Assembly (NCBI GenBank): GCA_015143295.1
Contig: CM026570.1
Location: 21,459,250-21,523,249 of the forward strand
From: Tetracentron sinense
Lineage: Eukaryota > Streptophyta > Magnoliopsida > Trochodendrales > Trochodendraceae
Length of the DNA: 64,000 nt
Direction: 5' to 3'
Made by a program: the position numbers and the translations under genes. Of the stretch, positions 1 to 11,117 are shown piece after piece; within the stretch, counting starts at the first letter, position 1, and the number at the start of each line of letters is the position of its first letter. The notes under the pieces are model-generated. The model was not told where the DNA came from. It made no database searches and saw nothing but the letters and a program-made list of their open reading frames with translations.

Positions 1-872
1 TTCACAAGAAGACAAGAACCAACATTCCACGAGGGGTCTCCCCTCACTCACAAGTGCATATCATGAAGAAGGGTCTCCCTTTCCTCGCAAGTGCATTGCA
101 TAAAGAAGGGTCTCCCTTCCCTCTCAAGGCATCTCACAAGTGCATCTCACAAGTTACATGATCACAAGCAAGCATGCATGACATGACATGACATACAAGA
201 ATCAAGCAAGATAGACAAGACAAGCTTTCACGTACGAAAAGATATTTCAAGTCAAGTCAGGTGCACGATGTTTTCAAGAGGATTTATCGGTTTTCTACGA
301 GTTTCAAGCATGATTATAAACTGCTTTACTTCCTTGTATGATATAAATTGTTTCCGTGTGACAAATATGAATTTCTCCTGATTATGTATTGCCATGTTTA
401 TGCTATAATTGTTGGTTAGTATTCAGTACCCGCTGAGTATTCCATGCTCAGCCGTACTTCTTATGTCGGCAGGTTCTGAGGGAGCTGCTACTCCATTTGA
501 TGTTTGTGCTCCTGGTCCATGGGTGGAGGAGGAGTATGTCGAGGAGCCTTTGGAGGAACCTCCAGTAGAGGGTTACCAATAGGTGGTTGTAGATTCTGAG
601 TAGATTAGCTGTGGGTGAGACGAGAGTCAGATTTATGTATTTTGGCGGGCATGTCCGCACTTTCTTTTGGATTCTTTTTGTATAAACTTGGATTGATTAT
701 GTATATACATAGAGGTTTGGTAGACTTCCGCTATGCCATGTTAGAGCATGTTTCCGCTGTTTTGTCCTCTATCGTATATGCTCTGTGGGTTTTGCAGGTT
801 AGTTGTCAAGCAAGTCATGATTAGTCGTCCAAAGTTCACTCTAACTCCTAGGGTGGGTTTTGGGGCGCGACA
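1..872 (+). mobile_element. Tekay-type gypsy LTR, right-hand part (element A)
   Basis: This is the 3' part of a long terminal repeat, ending in CGCGACA at 872. It matches the LTR of the Tekay element at 54272-56916 nearly base for base, and its window-start base corresponds to about 55978 there. It also matches, inverted, the LTRs at 8204-11016 and 16194-17993. The next base (873) begins copia gag sequence, so the element inserted into a minus-strand Sirevirus-like element. Its TSD would be 873-877 (TAAAG), but the partner lies outside the window. Whether this is a full element or a solo LTR cannot be seen. Confidence 0.88.
463..582 (+). CDS. Conserved 39-residue reading frame inside the Tekay LTR (copy 1)
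   Basis: A small reading frame begins MSAGSEGAATPFD and ends in a very acidic tail (EEEY, EEPLEEPP) before TAG. It has no recognised family. The same frame occurs at exactly 120 bp, with the same start and stop, in the other three visible Tekay LTR copies (8494-8613, 16484-16603, 56511-56630). Between this copy and the one at 56511 I count five differences by eye, all at silent codon positions. A CAG follows a pyrimidine-containing stretch just inside the start, so the block might instead be an exon with a splice acceptor. Translation is unproven. Confidence 0.35.
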   Translation: MSAGSEGAATPFDVCAPGPWVEEEYVEEPLEEPPVEGYQ

Positions 873-1146
873 TAAAGATTGCATTGAGACCTTTCATGTT
901 CCAACCACTTGTCTCGAGCTCTTCTTTGCTCCAATCCTTGATGCTTTTAGTGAGAATTACATCACCTAGAATATTCACCGGTGGAGTCCATCCATCCTGA
1001 ATGGACATCCAGATTCTCTCGTCTATGGATTTGAGAAATGCTCTCATTCGAGCTTTCCAATACGCATAATTGTTCCCATTGAACAATGGGGGACGAGAGA
1101 TGGATCCACCCTCTCTTAAAGTAGTCATTGACTTAAGGATAGACAC
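873..1146 (-). CDS. gag: Sirevirus gag, N-terminal fragment
   Basis: The first ~90 residues of a copia gag. They include the PPLFNGNNYAYWKARM region that opens the UBN2/DUF4219-type gag domain of plant copia elements, which forms the structural shell of the virus-like particle. About three quarters of residues match the gag at 6414-8203. The fragment ends where the Tekay LTR begins. It is part of a fossil element and is not a host gene. Confidence 0.8.
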
Positions 1147-1185
1147 AAGATCACACTTAAGGGATTTAACCTTATGAGTGAACCT

Positions 1186-1197
1186 GCTCTGATACCA
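1186..1197 (-). other. Primer-binding site, element B
   Basis: In element sense this reads TGGTATCAGAGC, complementary to the 3' end of initiator-Met tRNA, two bases inside the 5' LTR end at 1200. Confidence 0.85.
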
Positions 1198-1199
1198 AT

Positions 1200-2394
1200 T
1201 GAAATTCCTTATTTCAATGCACTCTTAGACCTAGAGGGGGGTGAATAGGTGTACTTCAATTTTGTTTTTCAATTTTAATTTAAGACAATCACACAAAAAC
1301 AATCTCACTTGAACATACAAGATTTTTACGTAGAAAACCCTTTTGGGAAAAACCACGGGACCTAGTCCAGCACAAAATTCACTATGAGAAGATTTGAACA
1401 ATACAAGACATGAATCTTACCCAATCGGACACGATACACTATTCTTTGGTATCGATTCCTCAACTTGCAAACCACGAACACAGCACATTCCATCCCTACA
1501 ACAGCACCTCCGGTTCCTCACCAGTCAATCTTACTTAAAGTGATCAACCACGGTCTTCGAAGACCGATCTCCATCCTTGACGGCTTTAGCTCAGGCTAAC
1601 CAACGCTCACAGAAGAGCATATAGTGGGTTTTAGGATTTGTGGAAGCCCTAGGGTGATCTCTTAATGGTTAAGGATCATCTAATGCAAGTTTGAGAAAGT
1701 ATGCTTGAAACTTTGCACAACCTAAAGGCCAACTAATGGAGATGAAGATCAATGAATCCAAGATTTTTCATAAACTCAAAATAGGCACAAAGTGCTCTAA
1801 AAAGGCTCCATAAAAATCTCCCTCACGGATTGGGAGAGGTCCAATATATATAGGAAAGGTTTGAGGGTTTAGAAGTTGCTAAAAAATAATTTTAGAAAGT
1901 TTTTCCATATTAGGGTCGACCATGGAGGATCCCTGGGTCGATCCACTATAGCAATCCAAGCAAACAACCAAACTCCCATATCAGGGTCGACCCTGGGGGA
2001 TGGTTCGGTCAACCAAAGTGTACACTTCGGTCGACCCAACCATCCTTCAGGGTCGACCTCCAAAATTTTTATTCTCTGCCCGAATTCACCACACAAACCA
2101 TGAGCTATTCTGGGTCGACCCTAGGGTGTATTGTTTTCATATATTTATCCTTTTAGCCTTAAATGCAATCCCCTATACCTCTAGTGTTTTTTGACTTAAT
2201 TTTTATGATGAATCGGCCAATTCCATGAGGTAACCTAAGGTCATCTAGGTCTCTCTTTCAAAACTTACTTTTTGAGCCAATGTGAGTGATGTAGCTTTAA
2301 GATTCTTCACGGCTTCTTCTTCACTTTGTCTTTAGACCGGATGCGACCTACTATGACCTATATACAACATTTTGGGCTCGGAATTTTTCCAACA
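1200..2394 (-). mobile_element. 5' LTR of element B (1195 bp)
   Basis: The LTR runs TGTTGGAAAA...GGAATTTCA in element sense. It contains the CACCCCCCTCTAGG-type block near its 3' end and the conserved GGTCCCGTGGTTTTTCCC / TTTTCTACGTAAAA block shared with the LTRs at 5127, 22567 and 26203. A TATA box lies near 1843-1854 on the minus strand, and an array of GGGTCGACCC palindromes lies just upstream of it. Confidence 0.85.
1913..2123 (-). promoter_or_regulatory. GGGTCGACC palindrome array in U3 of element B
   Basis: At least five GGTCGACC-type palindromes lie in about 210 bp, including the 14-bp CAGGGTCGACCCTG at 1982-1995. They lie about 60 bp upstream (element sense) of the TATA box at 1843-1854. 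The position matches that of the different palindromes in the other LTRs of this window. Confidence 0.6.
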
Positions 2395-3490
2395 ATATTT
2401 TGACTTTACACATCTACCTCGAGCTCTAAGAGAGGTATCTTTGAAGTGGGAAACTCCATAAATGTCTCTACCAAAGTAGATGAGTTAGCTCGTAAACTAG
2501 AGCAATTCATGACTATAAGGTCTACTCACACACCCCCACATTACCCTTCAAATCCCAGTGAGGTTTGTTCCCTATGAGCAAGCCCTGCACATGTAGTCTA
2601 TAATTGCCCCTCGTCTCCTCAGTACCCGGACTTTGTCTAAGAGCAAGTGAATGTTGCTTATGCCAGACCAAGTAATGATCCATATTCCAATTCTTATAAC
2701 CCAGGTTGGAGAAATCACCCAAATTTCTCTTGGTGACAATCACAAGGGAACTCTTTCCCTAATCAACTCCCAAGACTGGACAACCGGTCTTACCCACCTT
2801 AGCCTAACTACCAACCTCCTCATCCTCAGCAGCAATTTCAACACCCCACTCCTCCACCTCAACAAAGAAACTCTTCTTTTGAGGATAAGGTGTTGCAAGC
2901 ATTGCAAAATTTACAAAACTCAAACCAAATGCTGCAAAATACCAATGAAGAGAGCACTCAGTTACTTAACTCCCACTCTCAGTCTATAAAGAAGCTTGAG
3001 TCCCAAATGACACAACTAGCTAACACAGTCTACAAGAGAGCGGAAGACATGCTTCCGAGTCAACCCATTAATAATCCAAAAGGAATGACCATGGCTGAAC
3101 AAACTGCAAGCGGTGAAACCACCTTTTAGCATGTTCAAGTGGTCACACTCTAAGGAGTGGCAATGTGGTAGACAATAAGGTGAGAGAACCTCATGCTTCA
3201 CAAGAAGAGCCGAATGTAGGACTGAACAATCCTTCGAGCGAGGGAAAGGATAATCCTTCCACTTCTTCTCCTAAGAATCCGATTCCCGAGGCATCTTACA
3301 TGCTTAAAGCTCCATATCCTTCTTGTTTGAAAGACCCATCCCCCTTCGGAAAGAGGGGAGCTAAATTAGAAGACATGATGGAGGTCTTTAAACAAGTGAA
3401 AATCAATCTTCCTTTGCTTGATGCAATCAAGCAAGTTCCGACATATGCCAAATTTCTGAAGGACTTGTGCACTCAAAAGAGTAAATCTAG
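2395..3490 (+). pseudogene. gag: Athila gag, C-terminal region (broken)
   Basis: Recognisable Athila features are the NPGWRNHPNFSW motif near 2700, a Q/P-rich stretch, and a coiled-coil-like heptad region near 2890-3050 (QNLQNSN, KKLESQMTQLANTV). The region just before the protease (LEDMMEVFKQVKINLPLLDAIKQ) is also typical of Athila. The N-terminal half lies outside the window. It belongs to the broken Athila fossil. Confidence 0.78.
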
Positions 3491-3495
3491 GACAC

Positions 3496-3990
3496 GTGTG
3501 CAATAAAGTTCTTCTTACTGAGCAGGTGAGCTCCATTCTTCAACACACTACACCCCCAAAATTCAAGGATCTAGGTGCACTCACCATCTCTTGTGTCATT
3601 GGAGAACATTCCATTGATCGGGCACTACATGATTTAGGGGCAAGTGTCAATTTGCTCCCCTTCTCAGTTTATGAGAAATTGGGCCTTGGTGAGCTCCAAC
3701 CCACATCAGTCACTCTTCAACTAACTGATAGGTCCATTAAAATACCTCGGGGAGTAATTGAAGATGTCTTAATCAAAGTAGACAAATTCTATTTTCCGGT
3801 AGACTTCTTGGTTTTTGATATGGAACCTATTCCCAATCCTAAAAGATAAATCCCCATCATCCTCGGTCCTCCATTCTTGGCTACTGCAAATGCGTGTATT
3901 AATTTTCGGACCGGAGTGATGGATATTTCTTTTGGGAACATGAAAGTCCGCCTCAACATCTTCACTACCTCCCATCAACCTCCTTCCGAT
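3496..3990 (+). pseudogene. pro: Athila protease region (broken)
   Basis: An aspartic-protease-like segment with the ALHDLGASVNLLP active-site region, the D-[LS]-G-A-S variant usual for Athila, followed by the VFDMEPIPNP stretch. It releases the mature Gag and Pol proteins in functional relatives. The family assignment rests on these motifs, and the copy is decayed. Confidence 0.75.
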
Positions 3991-4319
3991 GAGGATTTTT
4001 TTCTGATTGACTCCATTGATGAAATGGTTGAGGATTCACTTCCTTATTCTTTATCAATCGATCCTATCGAGGCATATTTGGCCTATTTTAACCAAGATGA
4101 CTATGACATTGAGGATTCCATAAGAGAAGTTAACCAACTCCTTGATTCGACTCTTCTCATGGACTCTTCTCCATGGAGAACTTGCCCGAAACCTCTACCT
4201 ACCACTTCAGGCATCCTGTCCATTCCATCCTTAGAGGCCCCACCTACTCTTAAGCTTAAGCCACTCCCGGGTTCACTTAAATATGCCTTCCTAGGGTTAA
4301 ATGAGACTCTCCCAATGAT

Positions 4320-5126
4320 CATTGCTTCCGATCTATCTAAGGAGGAGGAGACTCAATTAATGGAGGTGCTCAAAGAGCACAAAGGAGCCATAGGGGATGG
4401 ACTATTGCCGATTTAAAGGGTATCAATCCTTCTGTGTGCATGCATCGTATTCATCTTGAAGATGATGCCAAAACTTCTCGTGAAGCACAAAGGAGATTGA
4501 ACCCTATCATGAAGGGGGTGGTGATGAAGGAAGTTGTCAAACTATTAGATGCAGGTATCATATACCCCATCTCAGATTGTAAATGGGTAAGCCCCACCCA
4601 AGTGGTACCAAAAAAATCCGGTATCACCGTTGTTTCAAACTCGAAAGGTGAGTTAGTTCCCACACGCACAACCACGGGTTGATGTATTTGTATTGACTAT
4701 AGGAAGCTCTATTCTCAAACTAGGAAGAACCATTTTCTTTTACCATTCATTGACCAAATTCTCAAAAGTTTAGTAGGCAAGAGCTTTTATTATTTTCTGG
4801 ATGGATATTCCGGGTATAATCAAGTGCCTGTCTATCTTGAAGACCAAGAGAAAACCACTTTCACATGTCCCTTTGGCACATTTGCCTATAGGTGAATACC
4901 ATTTGGTCTCTGTAATGCACCGACGACTTTTCAACAATGTATGATGTCCATTTTCTCCGATATGGTGGAGAAAATTCCCGGGGTCTTTATGGATGACTTT
5001 TCAATTTTTGAATCGTCCTTCCAAGATTGTCTCCACAACCTCTCATTGGTTCTCAAACGTTGTGAGGAGACAAATCTTATCCTAAGTTGGGAAAAAAGAC
5101 ACTTTATGGTTCAAGAGAGAATTGTC
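4320..5126 (+). pseudogene. pol: Athila reverse transcriptase, first part (broken)
   Basis: RT motifs in order are the EAQRRLNP and KEVVKLLDAGIIYPISD lead-in, SPTQVVPKKSG, an HFLLPFIDQ-like stretch, a PFG...F.YR region, and the catalytic MDDF near 4985-5000, the Athila form of the YxDD box. The segment stops at the Sirevirus insertion just after the HFMVQ region. Several breaks are present. Confidence 0.78.
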
Positions 5127-6346
5127 TGTAAATCCCTAAGTAGGTGTTGGCAAATTCCGTGATCATTAGATAGGTCATGTGAGTCGAGTTGTGTTCAACT
5201 TGTCAGAAGAGAAGAGCTAAAGCATAAAGAAGATTGAAGAAAGTGAAGAAAAAGCTCCTACTCTGGATCTAGAAAGGTAATGGACTTAGAGACCCCTACC
5301 TAGGTTGGATTTGACTTAGATAACTCTAAACATACCTAGGAGGATAGTTTTAAACCTAATAAAGTTGTTTGATCTTAGTTGAATCAAGTAATCTTAAAAT
5401 GAAGTATGGTTTGAAACAAATTCTGTCTCAACCGATCGCTCGGTGTTGAGACCGATCGATCGGTGGCCTACCGAGCGATCGGTGGCTATCGACTGGACAA
5501 AAAATTTGTATGGGGTATTTTTCCAGAGAGATGATTTTCAACCGCTCGATCGGTTATGAGCACCGATCGATCCGTTTTGGACCAAGCGATCGGTAATGTG
5601 CATCGATCGATCGGTCCCCGTAAAAAGCATTTTAATTTTTCTGGATTCTTTTTTAAACCCTATATAAACAACTTTTTGGAGACCTAATTCGCATCTTTGT
5701 TTATTTTTGAAAGAGTAGAGGTCTGAGAAACTCATCCAGGGTTTTTCCTATTGTTCTTATTAGATCTTTGTTGATCCCTCTTCTTTCTTTGATCCTAGAG
5801 AATGCAAGTATAGATCTAAACCTTTGATCTTCCATTGTGTGATCTCAGATCTATATGAGATCCCTCTAGGGTTTGAAACTTCCAAAATTGATTCACAACC
5901 CTACACCTTGTGTGTGTGTCCGGTGTTTGATACGGAGCCTTCGTGGAAGGAGATCGATCGTGTGTGATCGTAGTTTTGAAGTAGCTTGAGAAGATTTGGT
6001 CGGTGTGGAACCGAAGCTGCTACGGCGGAGATCGAACCTGCTGGTTCGTGAAAATCAAGAGTAAGAGTCTATACTAGGAACGTCATTTCTGTTTTGGTAA
6101 GGTCTTGTCTTGTACTTAAAATCTTTTCATAGTGAAGTTTATTGCTGGACGAGGTCCCGTGGTTTTTTCCCGTTAGGGTTTTCCACGTAAAAATCTTCTG
6201 TGTTTGATTTGTGTGGATTGACTGAGTGAATTGTTCATTGATTTCTAAACATATTAATTGAAAAATTAAAATTGGTTAGAAATTATTAGATAGACCTATT
6301 CACCCCCCCTCTAGGTCTTAGAGATCATTGATCTGGATAAATTTCA
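5127..6346 (+). mobile_element. 5' LTR of Sirevirus element C
   Basis: Begins TGTAAATCCC and ends AATTTCA (1220 bp). It carries seven palindrome-type sites at 5431-5615, TATATAAA at 5661-5668, the conserved GGTCCCGTGGTTTTTTCCC and TTTTCCACGTAAAA block near 6145-6195, and a C-rich CACCCCCCCTCTAGG block near 6300 before the end. The same layout is seen in its partner LTR. Confidence 0.93.
5431..5615 (+). promoter_or_regulatory. ACCGATCGATCGGT palindrome array plus TATA, 5' LTR of C
   Basis: Seven copies of perfect or one-mismatch ACCGATCGATCGGT / ACCGAGCGATCGGT sites (5431, 5451, 5470, 5541, 5562, 5581, 5602) precede TATATAAA at 5661. Duplicated palindromes in U3 are a known trait of Sireviruses. 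Their function here is not shown. Confidence 0.75.
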
Positions 6347-6348
6347 AT

Positions 6349-6360
6349 TGGTATCAGAGC
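6349..6360 (+). other. Primer-binding site, element C
   Basis: TGGTATCAGAGC, complementary to initiator-Met tRNA, two bases after the LTR end. Confidence 0.9.
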
Positions 6361-6413
6361 TTGTTCACTGATAAGGCTAATCCCTTAAGTGTGATCCTGT
6401 ATTATCCGTGATC

Positions 6414-8203
6414 ATGAGTACTCTAAGAGAAGGTGGATCCGTCTCTCGTCCCCCACTTTTTGATGGAAATAATTATGCATACTGGAAAGCTAGAATGAGA
6501 GCCTTTCTCAAATCTATTGACGAGAGAATTTGGATGTCTATACAGAATGGGTGGACTACGCCCATAAAAACTGTAGGTGATTTGACTGTCGTCAAATATT
6601 ATAATGAATGGACCAGAGAAGAGCTTGAGTCAAGTGGATGGAACACTAAAGGTCTCAATGCTATCTTTACTGCAGTCACTGCTGAGGAATTCAGACGAAT
6701 TTCTTCATGTGAAACAGCAAAGGAGGCTTGGGACATTCTTGAAATTACCCATGAGGGTACTACCACTGTTAAAATCTCAAAACTCCAAATGTTAACTACC
6801 AAATTTGAACATTTAAACATGGATGACAATGACACTTTTGATGAATTCTATGCAAAACTTAGTGACATTGTCAACGCTAGTTTCAATTTAGGTGAGAAAA
6901 TATCTGAGTCCAAAATAGTTAGAAAAGTCCTTAGATCTCTCCCTGAGAGATTTCAACCCAAAGTCACTGCAATCGAAGAGAGTAAAAATGTTGATTCTCT
7001 GAAGATTGAGGAATTGGTTGGTTCACTCCAAACCTATGAACTCAATCTTCGTCCATCCAAGAAGAACAAATCCTTAGCCTTGAAATCCATTAAGGAATCT
7101 TTGGATGAGGATGACAGTGATGGAGATATGAATGAGGAAGAAATGGCTCTCTTCGTTAAAAAATTTCGAAAAATTTTTAGAACGAAAAAGAGGTTCAATC
7201 CCAAACAGGGAGGAAAATCTTTTGAGAAGTCAAAGTCTAAGCCCTGGGAAAACAAGAAAAATTCCAAGAGTGGCGACAAGAAATCCCAAGGTGTTCAATG
7301 TTATGAATGCCATGGCTTCGGTCATATGTCACCTAACTGCCCTAACAAGAAGAAGAGTAAGGGCAAGGTGATGAATGCCTGTTGGGATGACAGTGATTCC
7401 GAGAATGAAGAATCAGACAGTTCCTCTTCAAGTGAAGATACTGGAAATCATACGGCTTTCACTGTTTCCCTTTCTGGGATTCTTGAGACTACCTCTGCGG
7501 TTGATGAAAAGGATAAAAGTGATGAGAGTGTTCATACTGAGTCTAGTGATGACATACAGAAGAGTCAAACTGACTCTGAAAGTGATGAAGATTTGAAAAC
7601 AACTTATGATAAGTTGTATGCTGAAAGTTTGAAGCTGACTAAAACAAAAATCTCCTTGAGCAAAAAAATCAAAATCATTCAAAATGAAAGAGATACTTGT
7701 AAACTAGTAGCAGAAGAGAAGAGTGCTCTAGTTAGTCAGTTGGAAAATGAAAAAGAAGCATTTGTTATGAAAGTTCAATGTCTTTTGGAAGAGAATGTCT
7801 CATTGACTAATGTGATCAGAAAATTAGAAGTTGAAAGAGACACTTCCATGAAAGAAATTGAAGAGTTAAGAACTCTACAAATGGAGCTGGAAACCTTTAA
7901 AGACTCTCTTGTTGATAAGGTGAAATTTCTTGAAAAAGAACATCAAATTACCCTTAAAGACAAGACTGACTTGATTCAGAAGGTCTATACTCTTGAAAAA
8001 GAAGTAAGAATATTTGGTAACACTAGCTGCCTAGATGAATTAGTTAGAAAGTATGGGTCAAATTCGAGTAGATCTGGGATAGGACATGCTGACACACCAG
8101 CTGGTCCTTTAGCTGTTGGTACAATGGCTAGTGCAGTGTTTGAGCCAATACATTCTGATCCTAAAGTGAATCTACCTTCTACATCAAGTACTAAGGCTTA
8201 TAC
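6414..8203 (+). CDS. gag: Sirevirus gag, major part (split by Tekay insertion)
   Basis: A long gag frame starting MSTLREGG. An in-frame ATG two codons earlier (6408) is also possible, but the related element B supports the LREGG neighbourhood as the N terminus. Residues ~10-230 form the UBN2-type gag domain. A CCHC knuckle (CYECHGFGHMSPNC) lies at ~298-311, followed by acidic serine-rich linkers. Residues ~395-545 form a long coiled coil rich in E, K and L heptads, characteristic of Sirevirus gag. The protein builds the cytoplasmic virus-like particle and binds RNA. The real gag sequence ends at 8203, where the Tekay LTR begins, and resumes at 17999. Confidence 0.9.
8199..8203. repeat. Target-site duplication TATAC (left)
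   Basis: TATAC directly before the TG of the Tekay LTR. The identical copy is at 17994-17998. Confidence 0.92.
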
Positions 8204-8493
8204 TGTCGCGACCCAAAACCCACCCTAGGAGTTAGAGTGAACTTTGGACGACTAATCATGACTTGCTTGACAACCAACCTGCCAAACCCACAGAGCATAT
8301 ACAATAGAGGACATTATAGCGGAAACATAACCATAAAGCACAGCGGAAGTCTACCAAACCTATATGTATATACATACGCAAATCCAAGTTTATACAAAAA
8401 GAATCCAAAAGAAAGTGCGGACAGACCCGCCAAAATACATGAAGGTATATCTCTCATCTCACCCACAGCTATCCACTCAGAATCTACAACCAC

Positions 8494-8613
8494 CTAATGG
8501 TAACCCTCTACTGGAGGTTCCTCCAAAGGTTCCTTGACGTACTCCTCTTCCATCCATGGACCAGGAGCACAAACATCAAATGGAGCAGCAGCTCCCTCAG
8601 AACCTGCCGACAT
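8494..8613 (-). CDS. Conserved 39-residue LTR reading frame (copy 2)
   Basis: Same length, start and stop as the frame at 463-582. It has a handful of amino-acid differences in the acidic half. Read on the minus strand. Confidence 0.3.
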   Translation of the reverse strand: MSAGSEGAAAPFDVCAPGPWMEEEYVKEPLEEPPVEGYH

Positions 8614-9998
8614 AAGAAGTACGGCTGAGCATGGAATACTCAGCGGGTACTAAATACTAACCAACAATTATAGCATAAAAATGACAATACATAGATCAGG
8701 AGCAATTCATATATGGCAGACGGAAACAATTCATATCATACAAGGAAGTAAAGCAATTTATAATCATGCTTGTATTTCGTAGAAAGCCGATAAAACCTCT
8801 TGAAAACATCGTGCACTTGACTTGACTTAAAGTACCATTTTCGTGCTTGAAAACTCATCTTGTCTATCTTGCTCGATTCTTGTATGTCGTGTCATGTCAT
8901 GCATGTCATGCGTGCTTGCTTGTGATCATGTAACTTGTGAGATACTCTTGTAAGATGTACTTGTGAGTTGCGCTTGTGAGATGCCTTGAGAGGGAAGGGA
9001 GACCCTTCTTCATGATATGTATGTACTTGCGAGGGAAGGGAGGCCCTTCTTCATGATATGCAGTTGTGAGTGAGGGGAGACCCCTCGTGGAATGTTGGTT
9101 CTTGTCTTCTTGTGAAAAGCGAGGTAAAACATATCGTAGGATATGTCCCACCTCTAACCATGTTCTTGAAAACCTCGATAAATCATGTCATGCATGCCGT
9201 GCTTGTGGGAACCGTGTACATACTTGCATTTAAATTTAAATATGACATTTGGGTAATTTCACAACACATATAACATCAATGATTGAGCAATGTAAGATTC
9301 ATATCATTTAGGGAAAGCAAGAAAAACACACTATCATAGGCCCTAGCAATATCCGTAATTTATTAGGCATGCATTTCCTACTTTACAACTCACTTTATTC
9401 ACCTTGGCATTTCATCAAACATGGTGTGTTCATTATTCGTTAAACCTACATCATGCTTTTTCTAGGTGGGTTCACCATCACAACATACTTGTATGTTTAT
9501 TATTAGTACAATGCCCTTTCCCATTCGTTCATCACATCATTCACACGGCATCCATTCGCCAACATCCATCTCCATTCACCATTCATAACCATCCATCTCA
9601 TAGCACATGTGTAAATGAAAGAAAAACAAAAGAAATAAAAGGGAAAGAGGAACTATAACTAGGAGGGTAGTAAGAAGTACCGACCTTGATCAAGTGAGGA
9701 AGAAATCCCCTTCCAAAAATGACCGTGAGTTGCTGCCCTAGCTTGAGGAGATGCTCCTCACGAGCTTGTGCCTTGATCTTGAAGAAAATTGGGCTTGAGT
9801 TGAGTGTGGGTTCACAAACCCCTTGATTTCTCTCCAAAATGGAAACCCTAGGTTTAGGAATCGCCCTCTCCTCTCTTCTTATCTCCCAATCTCTCTAAGT
9901 GTCGAAATGAAGCCCTAAAGGCTCGGGTTAAACTCTTAAGGTAAGAGTGAACCGACCAAAAGACCATAATACCCTTACTGAAATTTCTGCACAAACAC

Positions 9999-10530
9999 GA
10001 GTGCCGAACACGTTGTGCTGTGAACAGTGCCGAACACGTTGTGCTGTGAACAGTGCCGAACACGTTGTGCTGTGAACAGTGCCGAACACGTTGTGCTGTG
10101 AACAGTGCCGAACACGTTGTGCTGTGAATAGTGTTGAACACGTTGTCCGTTGTGAATAGTGCCGAACACGTTGTGCTGTGAATAGTGTTGGACACGTTGT
10201 GCTGTGAACAGTGCCGAACACGTTGTGCTGTGAACAGTGCCAAACACGTTGTGCTGTGAACAGTACCTAACATGTTGTGTTGTGAACAGTGCTGAACACG
10301 TTGTGCTGTGAACAGTGCCAAACACGTTGTGCTGTGAACAGTGCTGAACACGTTGTGCTGTGAACAGTACCAAACACGTTGTGCTGTGAACAGTGCTGAA
10401 CACGTTGTGCTGTGAACAGTGCTGAACACGATGTCCGTTGTGGATAGTGCCGAACACATTGTCCGTTGTGGATAGTGCCGAACACGTTGTCCGTTATGGA
10501 TAGTGCCGAACACGTTGTGCTGTACAACGT
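9999..10530 (-). repeat. 26-bp tandem array in Tekay LTR
   Basis: About twenty units of CGAACACGTTGTGCTGTGAA plus CAGTGC, some replaced by a variant with TGTCCGTTGTGGATAG. The unit contains the inverted repeat CTGTGAACAG and an ACGT core. The unit length is not divisible by three and lacks stops on the minus strand, so all three minus frames stay open. The resulting 160-250-residue frames repeat every 26 residues and are artefacts of the array. Confidence 0.92.
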
Positions 10531-10654
10531 ACCTATTGTTGCTGTACAACGTACTCGTTGAGTTGCACAACGTACCCGTTGTTGCTATACAACGTATCCA
10601 CAACGTATACGTTGTCTATGCGTTATCTGTGCCTTAACAGAGCACGTTGTCAGA

Positions 10655-10805
10655 GCACGCCCTTAGCGCCTTCCGAGCTACGTCCTTAGCGCCTTCCGAG
10701 CTACGATTGCCTTAGTGCATAACCGAGCTACGTCCTTAGTGCCTTCCGAGCTACGTCCTTAGTGCATAACCGAGCTACGTCCTTAGTGCCTAACCGAGCT
10801 ACGTT
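10655..10805 (-). repeat. Short CCGAGCTACGTCCTTAG tandem repeat in Tekay LTR
   Basis: About six units of roughly 23-26 bp (CCGAGCTACGTCCTTAGTGC and variants) lie next to the 26-bp array. The same array is at 17660-17785, and single units remain near 54245 and 54487. Confidence 0.85.
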
Positions 10806-11016
10806 TTCCTGCAGGTCCAGACTATTTTGGCCATATCTTTTGACTCATTTGTCCGATTTTAACGATTCAACTTGCGTTGGGTTCGTACTTCGAAAAGGAA
10901 CATTTCTAACGTTTCAGAATTTCCAATTTCTTCCTCATTTATTAATTATACCTCTTTAAAGGCAAAATGGCAACGAAGTGTCATGCATTAAATTTGAAAA
11001 GGTCCGGGGCTCTACA

Positions 11017-11030
11017 TCCTTCCCCCTTAC
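11017..11030 (-). other. Polypurine tract of Tekay element D
   Basis: In element sense GTAAGGGGGAAGGA lies directly before the 3' LTR start. It primes plus-strand DNA synthesis. Confidence 0.85.
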
Positions 11031-11117
11031 AAAAATTTCATCCTCGAAATTTAGACGCTACTTGCATTACAAACCAAAAAGAAAATTACAAGTCATATAC
11101 AAACTTATACCAAAAAC

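Larger units (their letters stand above)
873..2394 (-). mobile_element. Sirevirus-like Ty1/copia element (element B), 5' end only
   Basis: The visible part is, in element sense, the 5' LTR, primer-binding site and the first third of gag. It is cut at 872 by the Tekay LTR, and the rest lies left of the window. The gag start closely resembles that of the complete Sirevirus at 6414 (shared LREGGS, YWKARMRAFLKSIDERIW). The right end (2394) abuts Athila gag sequence, and ATATT at 2395-2399 should be its TSD. It is a partial fossil. Confidence 0.85.
2395..5126 (+). mobile_element. Athila-type Ty3/gypsy element (host of the nest), segment 1
   Basis: The segment holds the C-terminal part of gag, the protease and the first part of reverse transcriptase of an Athila-like element. 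It begins at the right end of element B and stops at the Sirevirus insertion (TSD TTGTC, 5122-5126). The continuation starts at 27424. It carries many breaks and is clearly non-functional. It is the oldest recognisable layer of this half of the window. Confidence 0.85.
8204..11016 (-). mobile_element. 3' LTR of Tekay element D (2813 bp)
   Basis: On the + strand it runs TGTCGCGACC...GGGGCTCTACA. In element sense it starts TGTAGAGCCCCGGACC. It contains a GAGCTACGTCCTTAG-type short tandem array (10655-10805), a large 26-bp array (9999-10530) and the 120-bp conserved reading frame (8494-8613). Palindromic CGTTGTACAACG elements occur near 10520-10590. Confidence 0.92.

Noticed and set aside
615-824. 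Hydrophobic reading frame in the Tekay LTR (MSALSFGFFLYKLG region; also 56700-56888)
   Set aside because: Unlike the 120-bp frame, its length and end are not kept between LTR copies.
6349-6360. Initiator-Met tRNA gene fragments at the several TGGTATCAGAGC sites
   Set aside because: Only the 12 bases complementary to the tRNA 3' end are present, directly beside LTRs. They are primer-binding sites.
9854-10603. Long minus-strand frames across the Tekay LTR array (up to ~250 residues), and similar frames at 16833-17641, 54570-55115 and 62396-62953
   Set aside because: They are created by a stop-free 25/26-bp tandem repeat, repeat every 25-26 residues in every frame, and have no coding signature.
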